A DNA stretch of 64,000 nt, from assembly GCF_000284375.1 (NCBI RefSeq), contig NC_017249.1:4070001-4134000 (forward strand), read 5' to 3'. A program made the position numbers and the translations under genes. Within the stretch, counting starts at the first letter, position 1. Each line of letters starts with the position of its first letter. Positions 17,712 to 26,059 of this stretch are shown piece after piece. This DNA is from Bradyrhizobium japonicum USDA 6. GTDB lineage: Bacteria; Pseudomonadota; Alphaproteobacteria; Rhizobiales; Xanthobacteraceae. Below the pieces are notes generated by a model that was not told the DNA's origin, ran no database searches, and saw nothing but the letters and a program-made list of their open reading frames with translations.

Positions 17712-18140
17712 ATGATCGCCACACCTTTCACGCCGATGGCGTCGCTTCTTGGTGGCGCGTTGATCGGCCTGTCCGCCGTGCTCCTGATGTGGGCGACGGG
17801 ACGGATCGCCGGTGTCAGCGGCATCGCGGCCCGGCTGTTTCCGCCTTACGAGGACCGCGAGTTCGCCGGCCGGCTCGCTTTCGTCGCCGGCCTCGTCGCT
17901 GCGCCCATCCTGGTGCGCATTGTCAGCGGAAGCCTGCCGGTGCAAACGATCGCGGCGGGAACGCCGGTGCTGATCTTCGCCGGATTGCTTACGGGCTTCG
18001 GTGCGGTCTGGGGCAGCGGCTGCACGTCCGGCCATGGCGTCTGCGGCCTGTCGCGGCTGTCGCTGCGGTCGCTGGTTGCGACCATCTCCTTCATGTCGGC
18101 GGGCATCGCCACTGTCTTCGTGATGCGGCACTGGGGCTGA
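17712..18140 (+). CDS. YeeE/YedE sulfur transporter, N-terminal half protein
   Basis: Membrane protein of 142 aa with about four helices. It carries the conserved GSGCTSGHGVCGLSRLS block (about 105-121), whose cysteines pass thiosulfate or other sulfur species in the TsuA/YeeE family. GGAGGATCACA before this ATG decides the start over an in-frame Met at 17682. The second half is encoded by the next gene, 5 bp downstream, so the functional transporter is split into two subunits, like the PmpA/PmpB pair. Specificity for thiosulfate, sulfide or polysulfide is inferred from the family. Confidence 0.82.
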   Translation: MIATPFTPMASLLGGALIGLSAVLLMWATGRIAGVSGIAARLFPPYEDREFAGRLAFVAGLVAAPILVRIVSGSLPVQTIAAGTPVLIFAGLLTGFGAVWGSGCTSGHGVCGLSRLSLRSLVATISFMSAGIATVFVMRHWG

Positions 18141-18145
18141 CGACG

Positions 18146-18613
18146 ATGGCAATCCTCATTCAATTCGCGATCGGCCTCGTCTTCGGTATCGGGCTCATCG
18201 TCTCCGGCATGTCGAATCCGGCAAAGGTGCTGAACTTCTTGGACGTCGCCGGCATTCCCACCGGAACGTGGGATGCGAGCCTCGCCTTCGTGATGGCGGG
18301 TGCGGTCGCGGTGACCTTCATCGGCTTCAGCCGTGTCTTGAAACTTTCGCGACCATTTTTCGCGGACCGCTTTTACCTTCCGACGCGAAAGGACATCGAT
18401 CCGAGAATTATCGCCGGTCCTGCCATCTTCGGTATCGGATGGGGGCTCGCAGGCTTTTGCCCGGGTCCTGCGCTCACCGCGCTCGGATTCGGCTCGGCGT
18501 CCGCTTTCATCTTCGTCGCCGCGATGTGTGCCGGCATGGTGCTCGCCCGCTTCATCGCGCAGCTCCCGTCGTCAACGCGCTTCGTCGCGCCGGCCGATCC
18601 GCTCGAAACCTGA
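18146..18613 (+). CDS. YeeE/YedE sulfur transporter, C-terminal half protein (DUF6691)
   Basis: Membrane protein of 155 aa with about four helices. Typical blocks are FGIGLIVSGMSNPAKVLNFLD near 14-34, GPAIFGIGWGLAGFCPGPALTAL near 91-113 with the conserved Cys-Pro-Gly, and a final GMVLARF helix. It pairs with the preceding half protein to build one YeeE/YedE pore; the 5-bp gap implies co-translation. No rhodanese or BigR gene lies beside it here, unlike many such pairs. Confidence 0.82.
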   Translation: MAILIQFAIGLVFGIGLIVSGMSNPAKVLNFLDVAGIPTGTWDASLAFVMAGAVAVTFIGFSRVLKLSRPFFADRFYLPTRKDIDPRIIAGPAIFGIGWGLAGFCPGPALTALGFGSASAFIFVAAMCAGMVLARFIAQLPSSTRFVAPADPLET

Positions 18614-18672
18614 CATGGACAGGGCCGGGCGAGTGGATCTCGTCCGGTCCTGCCCTGTTACAGCTTCATTGA

Positions 18673-18996
18673 TTACCAGCGGTCGACACCGACGCCGACA
18701 CTGACGCCGGGCGCGCGAATGCCGACGCCGCCGCGCGGACCATCGTCCCAGTCGCGATAGGTGCGGCGCTCGTAATAGCGATCGCGCGGCATGGCGTTGT
18801 AGGAGTCGCGCACGATCACGCGCGAGCCGCCACGGGTGCGATAGCAATTGCCGGCGTCGTCGCAGACAAGCCGGACTTCCTGAACGAGCTCAGGGTTGGC
18901 GTATTCGCTGGTCGTATAGATATCGGCGGCCTTCGCGCCGCTCGCCGCAGCGAGGGCGCCGACGCCAGCCAGTAGTGCGATCGTGAATGTCCTCAT
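18673..18996 (-). CDS. small exported protein, unknown function
   Basis: Exported protein of 107 aa: a signal peptide (1-23, ending GAKA) then a mature region with one Cys pair (LVCDDAGNCYR) and a C-terminus rich in Arg, Asp, Gly and Val (GVGIRAPGVSVGVGVDRW). Similar exported proteins with this glycine/valine tail are common in rhizobia; no function is known to me. The internal Met is preferred because the upstream 12 residues are not signal-like and GGAGGACACG precedes it. Confidence 0.6.
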   Translation of the reverse strand: MRTFTIALLAGVGALAAASGAKAADIYTTSEYANPELVQEVRLVCDDAGNCYRTRGGSRVIVRDSYNAMPRDRYYERRTYRDWDDGPRGGVGIRAPGVSVGVGVDRW

Positions 18997-19110
18997 CGTG
19001 TCCTCCTCCGAAACTGCCCTCGGGGGTAACAAGAAGGGGAGGCGGTGATCGTTCCGGGGCGAACTACAGGTTTTTCCCGGAACCGGAGCGCGCGTCGGCG
19101 TGATTTGTTC

Positions 19111-19514
19111 CTAGATCGGCTCGTAGGTTTCCGTCCCGCAGATGTCGTCGGCTTCCGCGCGGCGGCGATCGACCACTTTTCCGCCTGAGATCGTCACGAT
19201 GTAAATCTGGGTGCCGAGCGTGGAGCCGGTGGCGGAGGTGAGCTGCGCGCGGACGCAGGCGGTCCAGCCCGGTCCCCGCACCTCCCGATGGGGCGGGGCG
19301 ACGTGCACCTCGCGCGGATAGGACGTGTTGAGGAAGACCACGTTGATCTGCTCGCGGACCACGCGCTTGACGTCAGGGGGCGCTTCGGGGGCGGCTGCTC
19401 GGCTTCCTTTAGGCGCATGAACTCGGGCACCGGCGCGCGGCTGTCGGCGAAGCCGCAAGAACCGAGTGCGAGGGCGCTGGCCAGCAGCGCCGCATGAGCA
19501 ACAATCCGCAACAT
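19111..19514 (-). pseudogene. lipoprotein gene broken by a frameshift in a five-base G/C run
   Basis: Two overlapping minus-strand frames together make one sensible protein. The first supplies a lipoprotein signal (ALALGSC lipobox, Cys near residue 21) and the start of the mature part (PEFMRLKEAEQPPP). The second continues with PPDVKRVVREQINVVFLNTSYPREVHVAPP and ends CGTETYEPI. The switch falls at a GGGGG run (19387-19391, plus strand); one extra base would restore a protein of about 134 aa. Either a sequencing indel or a true pseudogene. Family unknown; the C-terminal half has the conserved look of a small rhizobial envelope lipoprotein. Confidence 0.6.
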
Positions 19515-19666
19515 CCGTGAGGGTCCCCTGCGCGCCAACAGATAGGCAGGAATGCGATTCGGCAAAGTCCCGGTCGATCAAGATTTGCTGAAATCCCGGA
19601 CCCTCCGGCATTTGCTATTACGGGATTGCAGGCTAATTTGTGCCCCAGACGAGGGGGATTGCATCA

Positions 19667-19891
19667 ATGAGGGTTTTGGTCATCGCGGCCGCCGTGCTCG
19701 CGCTAACGGCTGCGTCGGCGCAGGCGCAGGGCCGCAGCACAGGCCAGCCGAACGAAGCGAAGTCGGACAACAAGCCCAAGGTCGACGAAAAGGCCTACAA
19801 GGCCGCGCTCGAGCGCATTCCGGAGCCCAAGGAGAAATACGACCCGTGGAGCGGAGCCCGTCCGGCTGAACCTGCCAAGAAGCCCAAATAA
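19667..19891 (+). CDS. small exported protein with DPWxG motif
   Basis: Exported protein of 74 aa: signal peptide (about 1-20, ending AQAQ), then a Lys/Glu-rich mature part with DEKAYKAALERIPEPK and DPWSGARP. The same core occurs in the protein at 23657-23956 (DKAYKETLKKIP, DPWGGMR), so they are paralogs. Its stop codon is followed immediately by the ATG of the PQQ dehydrogenase gene, so the two are almost certainly co-transcribed. Function unknown. Confidence 0.65.
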   Translation: MRVLVIAAAVLALTAASAQAQGRSTGQPNEAKSDNKPKVDEKAYKAALERIPEPKEKYDPWSGARPAEPAKKPK

Positions 19892-21940
19892 ATGAGGGGG
19901 GCGTTGGCGACCCGTCTGTGTCGGTCGGCCACCGCCATCGTGCTCCTCCTGTTTTCGTCGTGGCCAGGCATCGCCTGGGAGAGCTGGGGTGGCGATCCCG
20001 GCGGCTCACGCTTCTCGCCTTTGCGGGAGGTCACGCCCGACAATGTCGGCAATCTGGTTCGAGCCTTCGAATTCCATACCGGCGATCTCGCGGCGCGGCC
20101 GTCCGAGGTGATGCGGCGAACCAAGTTCCAGGCGACGCCATTGTTCGTCGAGGACAGCCTGATCTTCTGCTCGCCATTCAACGAGGTGATCGCGCTCGAT
20201 CCCGGCACGGGCGCGCAGAAGTGGCGCTTCGATCCGAAGATCGCGACCAATCAGAGGCCCGCCAACCGCTATGTCTGCCGTGGCGTGACCTACTGGATCG
20301 ACGATGAGGCGCCCGCGAATGCCGCCTGCCGATCGCGCATCTTCCTGGGCACGAACGATGTCCGCCTGATCGCGCTCGATGCAAAGACCGGGCTTCCCTG
20401 TGCCGGTTTCGGCACTGGCGGTGAGGTCAGGCCGGATATCGGCATGAAGCTGGACTGGCCTGGCGAATTCCAGATCACCTCGCCGCCGGCGGTCGGCCGC
20501 GGTGTCGTCGTGATCGGCTCCGCGATCGGCGACAACCGTCGCGTCGACGCGCCGAGCGGCGTGGTGCGCGCGTTCGATGCGCGCAGCGGCCAGCCGCGCT
20601 GGACCTTCGAGCCGCTCAAGCGCGACGGTGTCGAAGCCGGTCACGCCAATGTCTGGGCGCCGATGTCGGTCGACGCGGCGCGCGGGCTGGTTTTCCTGCC
20701 GACGTCCTCGCCGTCGCCGGACTTTTGGGGCGGCAAGCGGCCGGGCAATAACGAGCACGCCAATTCGGTGGTCGCGCTGCGCATCGAGAACGGCGAGCTC
20801 GTGTGGGCATTCCAGACCGTGCATCACGACGTCTGGGATTACGATCTGGCGTCGCAGCCGACGCTCGCGCGTATCGACACCGGAGACGGCCAGCGCGATG
20901 TCGTGATTCAGCCGACCAAGCAGGGATTTGTCTTCGTGCTCGACCGCGATACCGGCAAGCCGGTGTGGCCGGTGGAAGAGCGCGTCGTGCCGCAAGGCGG
21001 CGCGGAAGGTGAACGACTGTCGCCGACGCAGCCATTCCCGACGCATGTGCCGCCGCTGACATCGCAAAAAATCTCGACTGAGGATGCGCTCTCGTTCCTC
21101 CCTGGCCTGGGTCGCTCCGCTTGCGAAAGGCAGTTCGCGGAGGCACGTAACGAGGGGTTGTTCACCCCGCCCTCGACGCAAGGCACGGCGGAGTTTCCCT
21201 TCACCGCCGGCGGCGTCAACTGGGGTAGCGCAGCCTTCGACCCGGTCAACCAGATCCTCTACGCCAACACCGCCCGCGCCGTTCATCTCATCAAGCTGAT
21301 CCCGCGTGCGGAGGCGGCTGGATTCGATCCGCCTCCCGGTCATGATTTCGGCCAGCAGAAGGGCGCGCCGTTTGCGATGTTGCGTGCGGTGGTGACGTCG
21401 CCGCTCGGGCTTCTTTGCAACAAGCCGCCTTGGGGCGAGATGGTCGCGGTCGATCTGAAAGCCGGCAAGATCCTCTGGCGTTCGACGGTCGGCACCACGG
21501 AAGACCTTGCGCCGCTCGGCGTGCCGCTGCCGTGGGGCGCGCCGCTCGTCAACGGGCTCGCGGTCACCGCAGGCGGTCTCGTCTTCACCGGCGCGATGGA
21601 TGCCTATCTGCGCGCCTTCGATGCGCGAAGCGGCCGGGAGTTGTGGCAAGGCCGGCTGCCGGTGCCCGGCGTCGCCAACCCCATGACCTATCTCTGGAAG
21701 GGCGAGCAGTATGTCGCGATCGGTGCCGGCGGCCACTCCGAGGTCGGCACCTCGATCGGCGACAGCGTCGTTGCATTTCGCCTGGCGCGGCCGGGTGAAG
21801 GGCCGTCGCTATGGTCGCGCACCATCGATCGTCCGGGCGGACGATTTTGGGTGTCGTTGTCAGCAATTGCGCTCGCGATCATCGTGTTGATCATCGCGAG
21901 CCTGCGCTGGCGTCGTCGACGTCGTATAACGCAAGCATGA
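19892..21940 (+). CDS. PQQ-dependent dehydrogenase, membrane glucose-dehydrogenase-like
   Basis: Periplasmic quinoprotein of 682 aa. A signal/anchor lies at 1-29. The eight-bladed propeller begins WESWGGDPGGSRFSPL, typical of mGDH/quinate dehydrogenases, with FQATPLFVEDSLIFCSPFNEVIALDPGTG, TSPPAVGRGVVVIGS, QTVHHDVWDYDLASQPTL near 309 and the late GALVFTG-type W-motif blades. Unlike E. coli Gcd it has no five-helix N-terminal domain, but a single C-terminal helix (about 653-672) followed by a basic RWRRRRR tail that should anchor it with the propeller in the periplasm. Substrate cannot be told from sequence; sugars or cyclic polyols are likely. No pqq genes are in this window. Confidence 0.88.
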   Translation: MRGALATRLCRSATAIVLLLFSSWPGIAWESWGGDPGGSRFSPLREVTPDNVGNLVRAFEFHTGDLAARPSEVMRRTKFQATPLFVEDSLIFCSPFNEVIALDPGTGAQKWRFDPKIATNQRPANRYVCRGVTYWIDDEAPANAACRSRIFLGTNDVRLIALDAKTGLPCAGFGTGGEVRPDIGMKLDWPGEFQITSPPAVGRGVVVIGSAIGDNRRVDAPSGVVRAFDARSGQPRWTFEPLKRDGVEAGHANVWAPMSVDAARGLVFLPTSSPSPDFWGGKRPGNNEHANSVVALRIENGELVWAFQTVHHDVWDYDLASQPTLARIDTGDGQRDVVIQPTKQGFVFVLDRDTGKPVWPVEERVVPQGGAEGERLSPTQPFPTHVPPLTSQKISTEDALSFLPGLGRSACERQFAEARNEGLFTPPSTQGTAEFPFTAGGVNWGSAAFDPVNQILYANTARAVHLIKLIPRAEAAGFDPPPGHDFGQQKGAPFAMLRAVVTSPLGLLCNKPPWGEMVAVDLKAGKILWRSTVGTTEDLAPLGVPLPWGAPLVNGLAVTAGGLVFTGAMDAYLRAFDARSGRELWQGRLPVPGVANPMTYLWKGEQYVAIGAGGHSEVGTSIGDSVVAFRLARPGEGPSLWSRTIDRPGGRFWVSLSAIALAIIVLIIASLRWRRRRRITQA

Positions 21941-21986
21941 TGCTGCGTTGTGTATGCGATGCGAACGGTTGTTCACATCGCGCGCG

Positions 21987-22229
21987 CTATCGTACGAAAG
22001 CGAGGCCGATGCGCCTGTCATTGCGCCATACGGTGCGGCAATTCCTTACTAAATTGTCGCGCGCGATCGAGAGCGTGAATGATTGCGGCAATATGACGGG
22101 GGAATCCAACTCGATCGCCGCGCCGCCTTCCGACATGTTTCGCACCGTGCACGCGATGCCGCTGCTTTCAAAGGTGATCGTTCCACCCTTGAAAACACGG
22201 TAACGCTGCGCTGCTCGTTTCTCGATCAT
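21987..22229 (-). CDS. PilZ-domain protein
   Basis: Stand-alone PilZ domain of 80 aa, a probable cyclic-di-GMP receptor. RAAQRYRV near the N-terminus is the RxxxR motif, and NMSEGGAAIEL corresponds to the D/NxSxxG motif, with Asn in place of the usual Asp. The rest (FTLSIARDNLVRNCRTVWRNDRRIGLAF) matches the beta-barrel end. An upstream in-frame Met at 22235 is equally possible. The diguanylate cyclase at 49280-50488 in this window is a potential source of its ligand. Confidence 0.8.
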   Translation of the reverse strand: MIEKRAAQRYRVFKGGTITFESSGIACTVRNMSEGGAAIELDSPVILPQSFTLSIARDNLVRNCRTVWRNDRRIGLAFVR

Positions 22230-22414
22230 CGACATTAATCCATAACGATGATTGTGAAGTAGTGCATAGAAATTACGTTGAAATAAACTCAATACTGGCG
22301 CTACTTGCACAGCGCTTCAGACTTCGTTTACGACGTTGAAGCGGTGAGTCACTTCCCGCCGACTTTCCTCACAAGCCCTTCCTTTATGGCGTTACGCGCC
22401 GATGGAGAATATTG

Positions 22415-22708
22415 ATGAAGACTACGCTTTCGCTTCTGTTCGCCGCAGCGCTCTCGCTGTCGTCGATGCCCGCCCACGCCGTCAAGTGGGACCTCTCGAC
22501 CATGACCTGCAAGCAGTTCCTCGAGAGCGGCGAAGACAACATCGCGGTCGTGCTGACCTGGATGGACGGCTGGTACAAGGGCGACGAGGACAACGCGATC
22601 ATCGACACCGAGGTGTTCATCGAGAACGCCAAGAAGTTCGGTGCCTATTGCGGAAAGAATCCGACCGTCAGCGTCGTCACTGCGGCTGACGAAATTCTCG
22701 GCAAGTAA
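22415..22708 (+). CDS. HdeA-family periplasmic protein
   Basis: Exported protein of 97 aa: signal peptide 1-23 (ending AHA), then an HdeA-like domain with MTCKQFLESGEDNIAVVLTWMDGWYKG and a second Cys (GAYCGKNP), forming the single disulfide of acid-stress chaperones HdeA/HdeB. Its length and Cys spacing fit the family. It stands alone. An acid-protection role is family knowledge, not shown here. Confidence 0.8.
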   Translation: MKTTLSLLFAAALSLSSMPAHAVKWDLSTMTCKQFLESGEDNIAVVLTWMDGWYKGDEDNAIIDTEVFIENAKKFGAYCGKNPTVSVVTAADEILGK

Positions 22709-22830
22709 TTCCTGAAGCGGACCGAGGCGCGGACGCGATCGCGCTTCAGTCCTTCGCTTCGATCCGAAATTGATTGGAGAGCCGCGGAGCGCTTGCGCGC
22801 TCACGCGGCTCTCTTCCTTTTGGATGATGC

Positions 22831-23295
22831 TCAGCCCGGCAGCATCGCGAACGCGCTCGACACCATCGCCACCTGCTTGTTGTCGGTGGCCGAAAGCAGT
22901 GTGACGCGGCCGAAGCTCATGGTGCGTCCGAGCCGCACCACGCGCGCGTCGGCGAGGACATCCGAGGAGGAGACCGCACGCATGAAATGCGTGGTCTGGT
23001 CGACCGTCGTCATCGGACGATAGCCGCGATTGGCGGCGAGGTTCGCGATCACCATCGCGGTATCGGCGAGCGCCATCAGCGCCTGGCCGCAGACCACGCC
23101 GCCGTTGCGGCAAAGCCGCTCCGAGAACGGCATGCGCAGGAGCGCGCCGGGCTGCCAGTCCGGCACGTCCGGCGGCGGCAGGTGCTCGATGCGCTCGACG
23201 ACGAGGTTGAGATCCTGGACCCAGGGCGCAAAGACCTCGCCGAGTATGCGTCTGGCCTCAGCGATGCCGAACTCGGCTTCTGGCTGCGATGGCAT
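22831..23295 (-). CDS. PaaI-type hotdog thioesterase
   Basis: Predicted acyl-CoA thioesterase of 154 aa with one hotdog domain. CGQALMALADTAMVIANLA near 78-96 is the central helix that carries the catalytic acid in PaaI-like enzymes, and TVDQTTHFMRAV follows. GGGGGGACC before the internal Met supports this start rather than 23346. Substrate unknown. A second PaaI-type gene is at 63120-63599. Confidence 0.78.
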   Translation of the reverse strand: MPSQPEAEFGIAEARRILGEVFAPWVQDLNLVVERIEHLPPPDVPDWQPGALLRMPFSERLCRNGGVVCGQALMALADTAMVIANLAANRGYRPMTTVDQTTHFMRAVSSSDVLADARVVRLGRTMSFGRVTLLSATDNKQVAMVSSAFAMLPG

Positions 23296-23656
23296 TGCTG
23301 TCGGTCCCCCCTGTGTTGCCGGATGTTTCGGCCATTCTGCGCGCATCGGCGCGGCAAAGTCACCCGGTCTTCGGTCGGCCCTGTCGGCTTGAAAATGCCT
23401 GACTTGGCCCGATATGATACCGGGCTTGGGAACGGGTGGGCGATGTTGCGTCGGTGTGTCCCTGTGTTTGGGTTGATGGCGCTAGGTCTCGCGCTGGACG
23501 GGGTGCACCAGATGCGGCGCGATTTGGGACGACTGGCTGCAGGCGCCGAAATCGTGCAGATCGGACCGGCTCTAGCGCGCCATTCGGCCTGATCGGGCCG
23601 TTGACAAAGACGACAAGGCGCGGTTGACCCGCCCTTGATGGATGATCAAGGAGTCA

Positions 23657-23956
23657 ATGATGAAGCTTTTCCGTATGGCGGCGGTGCTGCTGGCCGTGCT
23701 GGCGGGACCGGCCTACGCGCAAATGCCCAATCTCAATTTGCTGCAGGAAGGTCCGGGCAAGACCCCCGAGGAAAAGGCCGCGGAAGCCGAGCGTGACAAG
23801 GCCTACAAGGAAACGCTGAAGAAGATTCCGGACTCCAAGGCGTCCAACGATCCCTGGGGCGGCATGCGTTCCGACCCGCCGAAGCAGGCGGCTGCGCCGA
23901 AGGCGTCGGCCGCAACCAGCGCGCCCAAGAAGAAGTCCGGCACGACCGCCAATTGA
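23657..23956 (+). CDS. small exported protein with DPWxG motif (paralog)
   Basis: Exported protein of 99 aa: signal peptide (1-20, ending AYAQ), an acidic/lysine helix (KTPEEKAAEAERDKAYKETLKKIP) and DPWGGMRSDPP, then an Ala/Lys tail. The core matches the protein at 19667-19891. AAGGAGTCA directly precedes ATGATG, so the start is 23657 or 23660. Function unknown. Confidence 0.65.
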   Translation: MMKLFRMAAVLLAVLAGPAYAQMPNLNLLQEGPGKTPEEKAAEAERDKAYKETLKKIPDSKASNDPWGGMRSDPPKQAAAPKASAATSAPKKKSGTTAN

Positions 23957-24050
23957 CCTTCTGCCGGATCGGAGACTCCGGCCGGGGACTCCTCTTCGGC
24001 CGGCCTGCTTCCTACATCTCCGAGAGCGTATTGCGTTGAGGAGGAACGGC

Positions 24051-24305
24051 ATGGCCGATCGTCCGCGAGATCTCGCCGAGCGGATGGCGCGCCGGCGCAA
24101 GATGGGCGGCAAGCCTGGCGAGCGCGGCGGCGACGGCTTTTTGCGTGAGACGTTCACTCTGCCGCGCCCGGCGGCGCGGGCGAGGGCGGAGGCCTTCTTC
24201 GCCCGCTACCCCAAGGCCGGCTATATGAGCGCGGTCGAGACCTGGCGCGAACTGCCGGGCGGTGAGATCGAATTCACCATGCGGCGGCTGCCAAGCGCCG
24301 ACTAG
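24051..24305 (+). CDS. small hypothetical protein
   Basis: Protein of 84 aa with an Arg-rich N-terminus (MADRPRDLAERMARRRKMGGKPGERGGDGFLRETFTL) and a compact C-terminus (ARAEAFFARYPKAGYMSAVETWREL..FTMRRLP). TGAGGAGGAACGG before the internal ATG gives the best ribosome site. No family recognised; codon use is typical of the neighbours, which supports it being real. Confidence 0.55.
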   Translation: MADRPRDLAERMARRRKMGGKPGERGGDGFLRETFTLPRPAARARAEAFFARYPKAGYMSAVETWRELPGGEIEFTMRRLPSAD

Positions 24306-24324
24306 GCCTGAAGTCTCCTCGGCC

Positions 24325-24564
24325 TCAAGTCTCCTCGAAGGATTCCGCGACGATGCGGATCCGGAACACGGGCTCCTTGGCCTCGTCCAGCAGCTCCATG
24401 TGCCATTCGGAATTTTCGTTGAGCTTGCGCGCGAGGCCGGCGGCCATGTCGGCGCAGATGCTGGTCATCATCTTCCAGGCCGCATCGCGATCGGCAAATT
24501 CCGTCGCCTGGTCCGCGCAGCCGGAATAGCGGCCGTTCCGAATTCGAAAGAAGTAGAGCGGCAT
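24325..24564 (-). CDS. DUF6894 family small protein
   Basis: Cytoplasmic protein of 79 aa beginning MPLYFFRIRNGRYSG, the hallmark of DUF6894, with the Asp/Ala-rich helix ATEFADRDAAWKMMTSICADMAAGLA and a C-terminal FRIRIV strand. A second member lies at 27592-27828. Function is unknown; these proteins are abundant in Bradyrhizobium. Confidence 0.65.
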   Translation of the reverse strand: MPLYFFRIRNGRYSGCADQATEFADRDAAWKMMTSICADMAAGLARKLNENSEWHMELLDEAKEPVFRIRIVAESFEET

Positions 24565-24713
24565 GGCTGGCACCGGTCACATGATGGTCCCGCTTCCCGG
24601 GCCATGGGCGCGCGCAGTGCAGTCCCAAACCAGGGACAGATCAATTCCGGGCCGCTACGGACGAGACCTCGCGGGGCGCGCGTGGCTGCGGAAACCCGGC
24701 GCGGGTGGTTTGT

Positions 24714-24902
24714 TCATGCGGTCTTGCGCCCGATCGCCTTCAGCTCCCGATCGATGCGCAGCTGCACGCGCCGGATCGCCAGCAGATCGATCTTCGTCTC
24801 GGTCTTGCCCGTCCTGATCTCGTCACCGATGCGGAACTGCCACTGCCAGACTCCGGGAAGCGCCGTCTTGGCAACGGTGAACTCAACGCCCCTGTGATTC
24901 AT
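24714..24902 (-). CDS. small hypothetical protein
   Basis: Protein of 62 aa (MNHRGVEFTVAKTALPG..., then QWQFRIGDEIRTGKTETKIDLLAIRRVQLRIDRELKAIGRK). GTGGAGGTGACC abuts the ATG and is a near-perfect ribosome site, which argues for a real gene. One beta-rich half and one amphipathic helix are predicted by eye. Not recognised. Confidence 0.55.
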   Translation of the reverse strand: MNHRGVEFTVAKTALPGVWQWQFRIGDEIRTGKTETKIDLLAIRRVQLRIDRELKAIGRKTA

Positions 24903-25306
24903 GGTCACCTCCACGATTCACCCTCCATCACCGTGAACATGTTGGGCGTCGCTCTATTCCGGCGACAAGCGAAATTTGGCGGTAAGCCTTGGATAGTTCA
25001 CGGTGATCTTTGGAACCGCGCGCGGTCCGAAACAAACGAAATCGAGTTCCGAAATCCGTGCATGGAATTCGGGCAGGCATGGCAAATTCACCCGGTCTTG
25101 CCGCGCAACCGTCCGCGCCGAGGAACTCTGTTCATGGTCGGAGAACCCCGGAACGCGAGATTGGCGCATGAACCAAAGCGGCGCGCGTTGCTGCCGCCGC
25201 CTTCGAAGCGAACAGGTGTGGTCAATACTTTTCCACTTTTGCGTGTCATGTATCTATGCTCTGCTTGTGAACGACGGTTCGAACGCGATGTCACGAAGGG
25301 GAAGGT

Positions 25307-25558
25307 GTGAGCTGGCTGAGACATCTTGTGCTGCGCTGGGGTGCACGGAATTTCTCGCTGACCTGTCCCCACTGCCGGCATCCCGCGTCCTCATCGAGCT
25401 TCAAGCGCGCGCGTTTCATGCTCGGTGACGAGAAGCTCGCCTGCGAAGAGTGCGGCGAGACCAGCGTCGTCACGTTCTGGCGTTTCGAAGGACTATCGAG
25501 CCGGCCCGATTGCACTGAGGCGAGGCGGCGCGCGCCGCTGTCCGATTCGCGGCACTGA
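25307..25558 (+). CDS. possible zinc-ribbon protein
   Basis: Frame of 83 codons starting GTG after GGGAAGG. CPHC (20-23) and CEEC (46-49) could bind one zinc. Residues 1-55 look protein-like, and the tail after about 60 is low-complexity. No family recognised. The 25003-25306 stretch before it shows no supported gene. Confidence 0.4.
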   Translation: MSWLRHLVLRWGARNFSLTCPHCRHPASSSSFKRARFMLGDEKLACEECGETSVVTFWRFEGLSSRPDCTEARRRAPLSDSRH

Positions 25559-25651
25559 TCCGGCGCCGGCTTTGTGCGTCGAAGTCCACTCCATGCGTGC
25601 TGCGGCATATGCCTTGCTTGGCCTCGTGACGGCAAACAACATGGGCGCGTC

Positions 25652-25891
25652 ATGCTCGGCATTCCCCGCCGCTACTCTCATTTCGTCTTCGGTGTCATCC
25701 AGTCCGGCCTGACCTCGCTGATCGCGGCGGGCATCGCCAGCTTTCCCGCCACAGGCGCGACGGTCTTCCTCGCGCACTGGATGGTGTCGTGGCTGATCGC
25801 GTGGGCCGCGATGCTGCCGATCGTGCTGCTCGCGGCCCCTGCGATCCGCGCCTTCTCGCTGCGGCTGACGCGAGAGGAGAGGGCTCAGTGA
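25652..25891 (+). CDS. DUF2798 family small membrane protein
   Basis: Inner-membrane protein of 79 aa with two hydrophobic segments (about 9-30 and 40-65). PRRYSHFVFGVIQSGLTSLIAAGIASFP and HWMVSWLIAWAAMLPIVLLAAPAIR fit DUF2798. The internal ATG is chosen because family members begin just before RRYS. Function unknown. Confidence 0.7.
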   Translation: MLGIPRRYSHFVFGVIQSGLTSLIAAGIASFPATGATVFLAHWMVSWLIAWAAMLPIVLLAAPAIRAFSLRLTREERAQ

Positions 25892-25896
25892 GCATG

Positions 25897-26008
25897 AAAA
25901 ACCCGCTTGGGGAGAGCCAAGCGGGTGAAAGGTTATTGGAGGCTGAGGTGCTGGGCTGCAACACCGTAGCCAGACGACCCTAGCCGGTTGAGCTTACGAC
26001 AGCCTGAC
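25897..26008 (-). ncRNA. candidate small RNA, unit A1
   Basis: On the minus strand this segment carries, in order, GTCAGGC-N3-CGTAAGC, CTAG, TCTGGCT, a GTG...CAC arm, CCTCCA, and a perfect 10-bp terminator hairpin followed by five U. The same ordered boxes occur in unit A2 about 155 bp away with different sequence between them, as expected for paralogous structured RNAs. No ORF explains the conservation. The 5' end is a guess. CCUCC could pair with ribosome-binding sites, suggesting trans-acting translational control. Confidence 0.5.
25901..25926 (-). terminator. intrinsic terminator of unit A1
   Basis: ACCCGCTTGG (25901-25910) and CCAAGCGGGT (25917-25926) form a perfect 10-bp stem with a 6-nt loop. 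On the minus strand it is followed by five U (A-run 25897-25901 on plus). No annotated minus-strand protein gene lies close upstream, so the transcript it ends is probably non-coding. Confidence 0.8.
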
Positions 26009-26059
26009 AGGGCCGGCAGACCGGCTTTCAACCTGCCGCGTGTCCGCGCCTGCAAACAG

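Noticed and set aside
20006..21736. 576-codon minus-strand frame opposite the PQQ dehydrogenase
   Set aside because: The plus-strand reading has clear quinoprotein motifs; the antisense frame has none.
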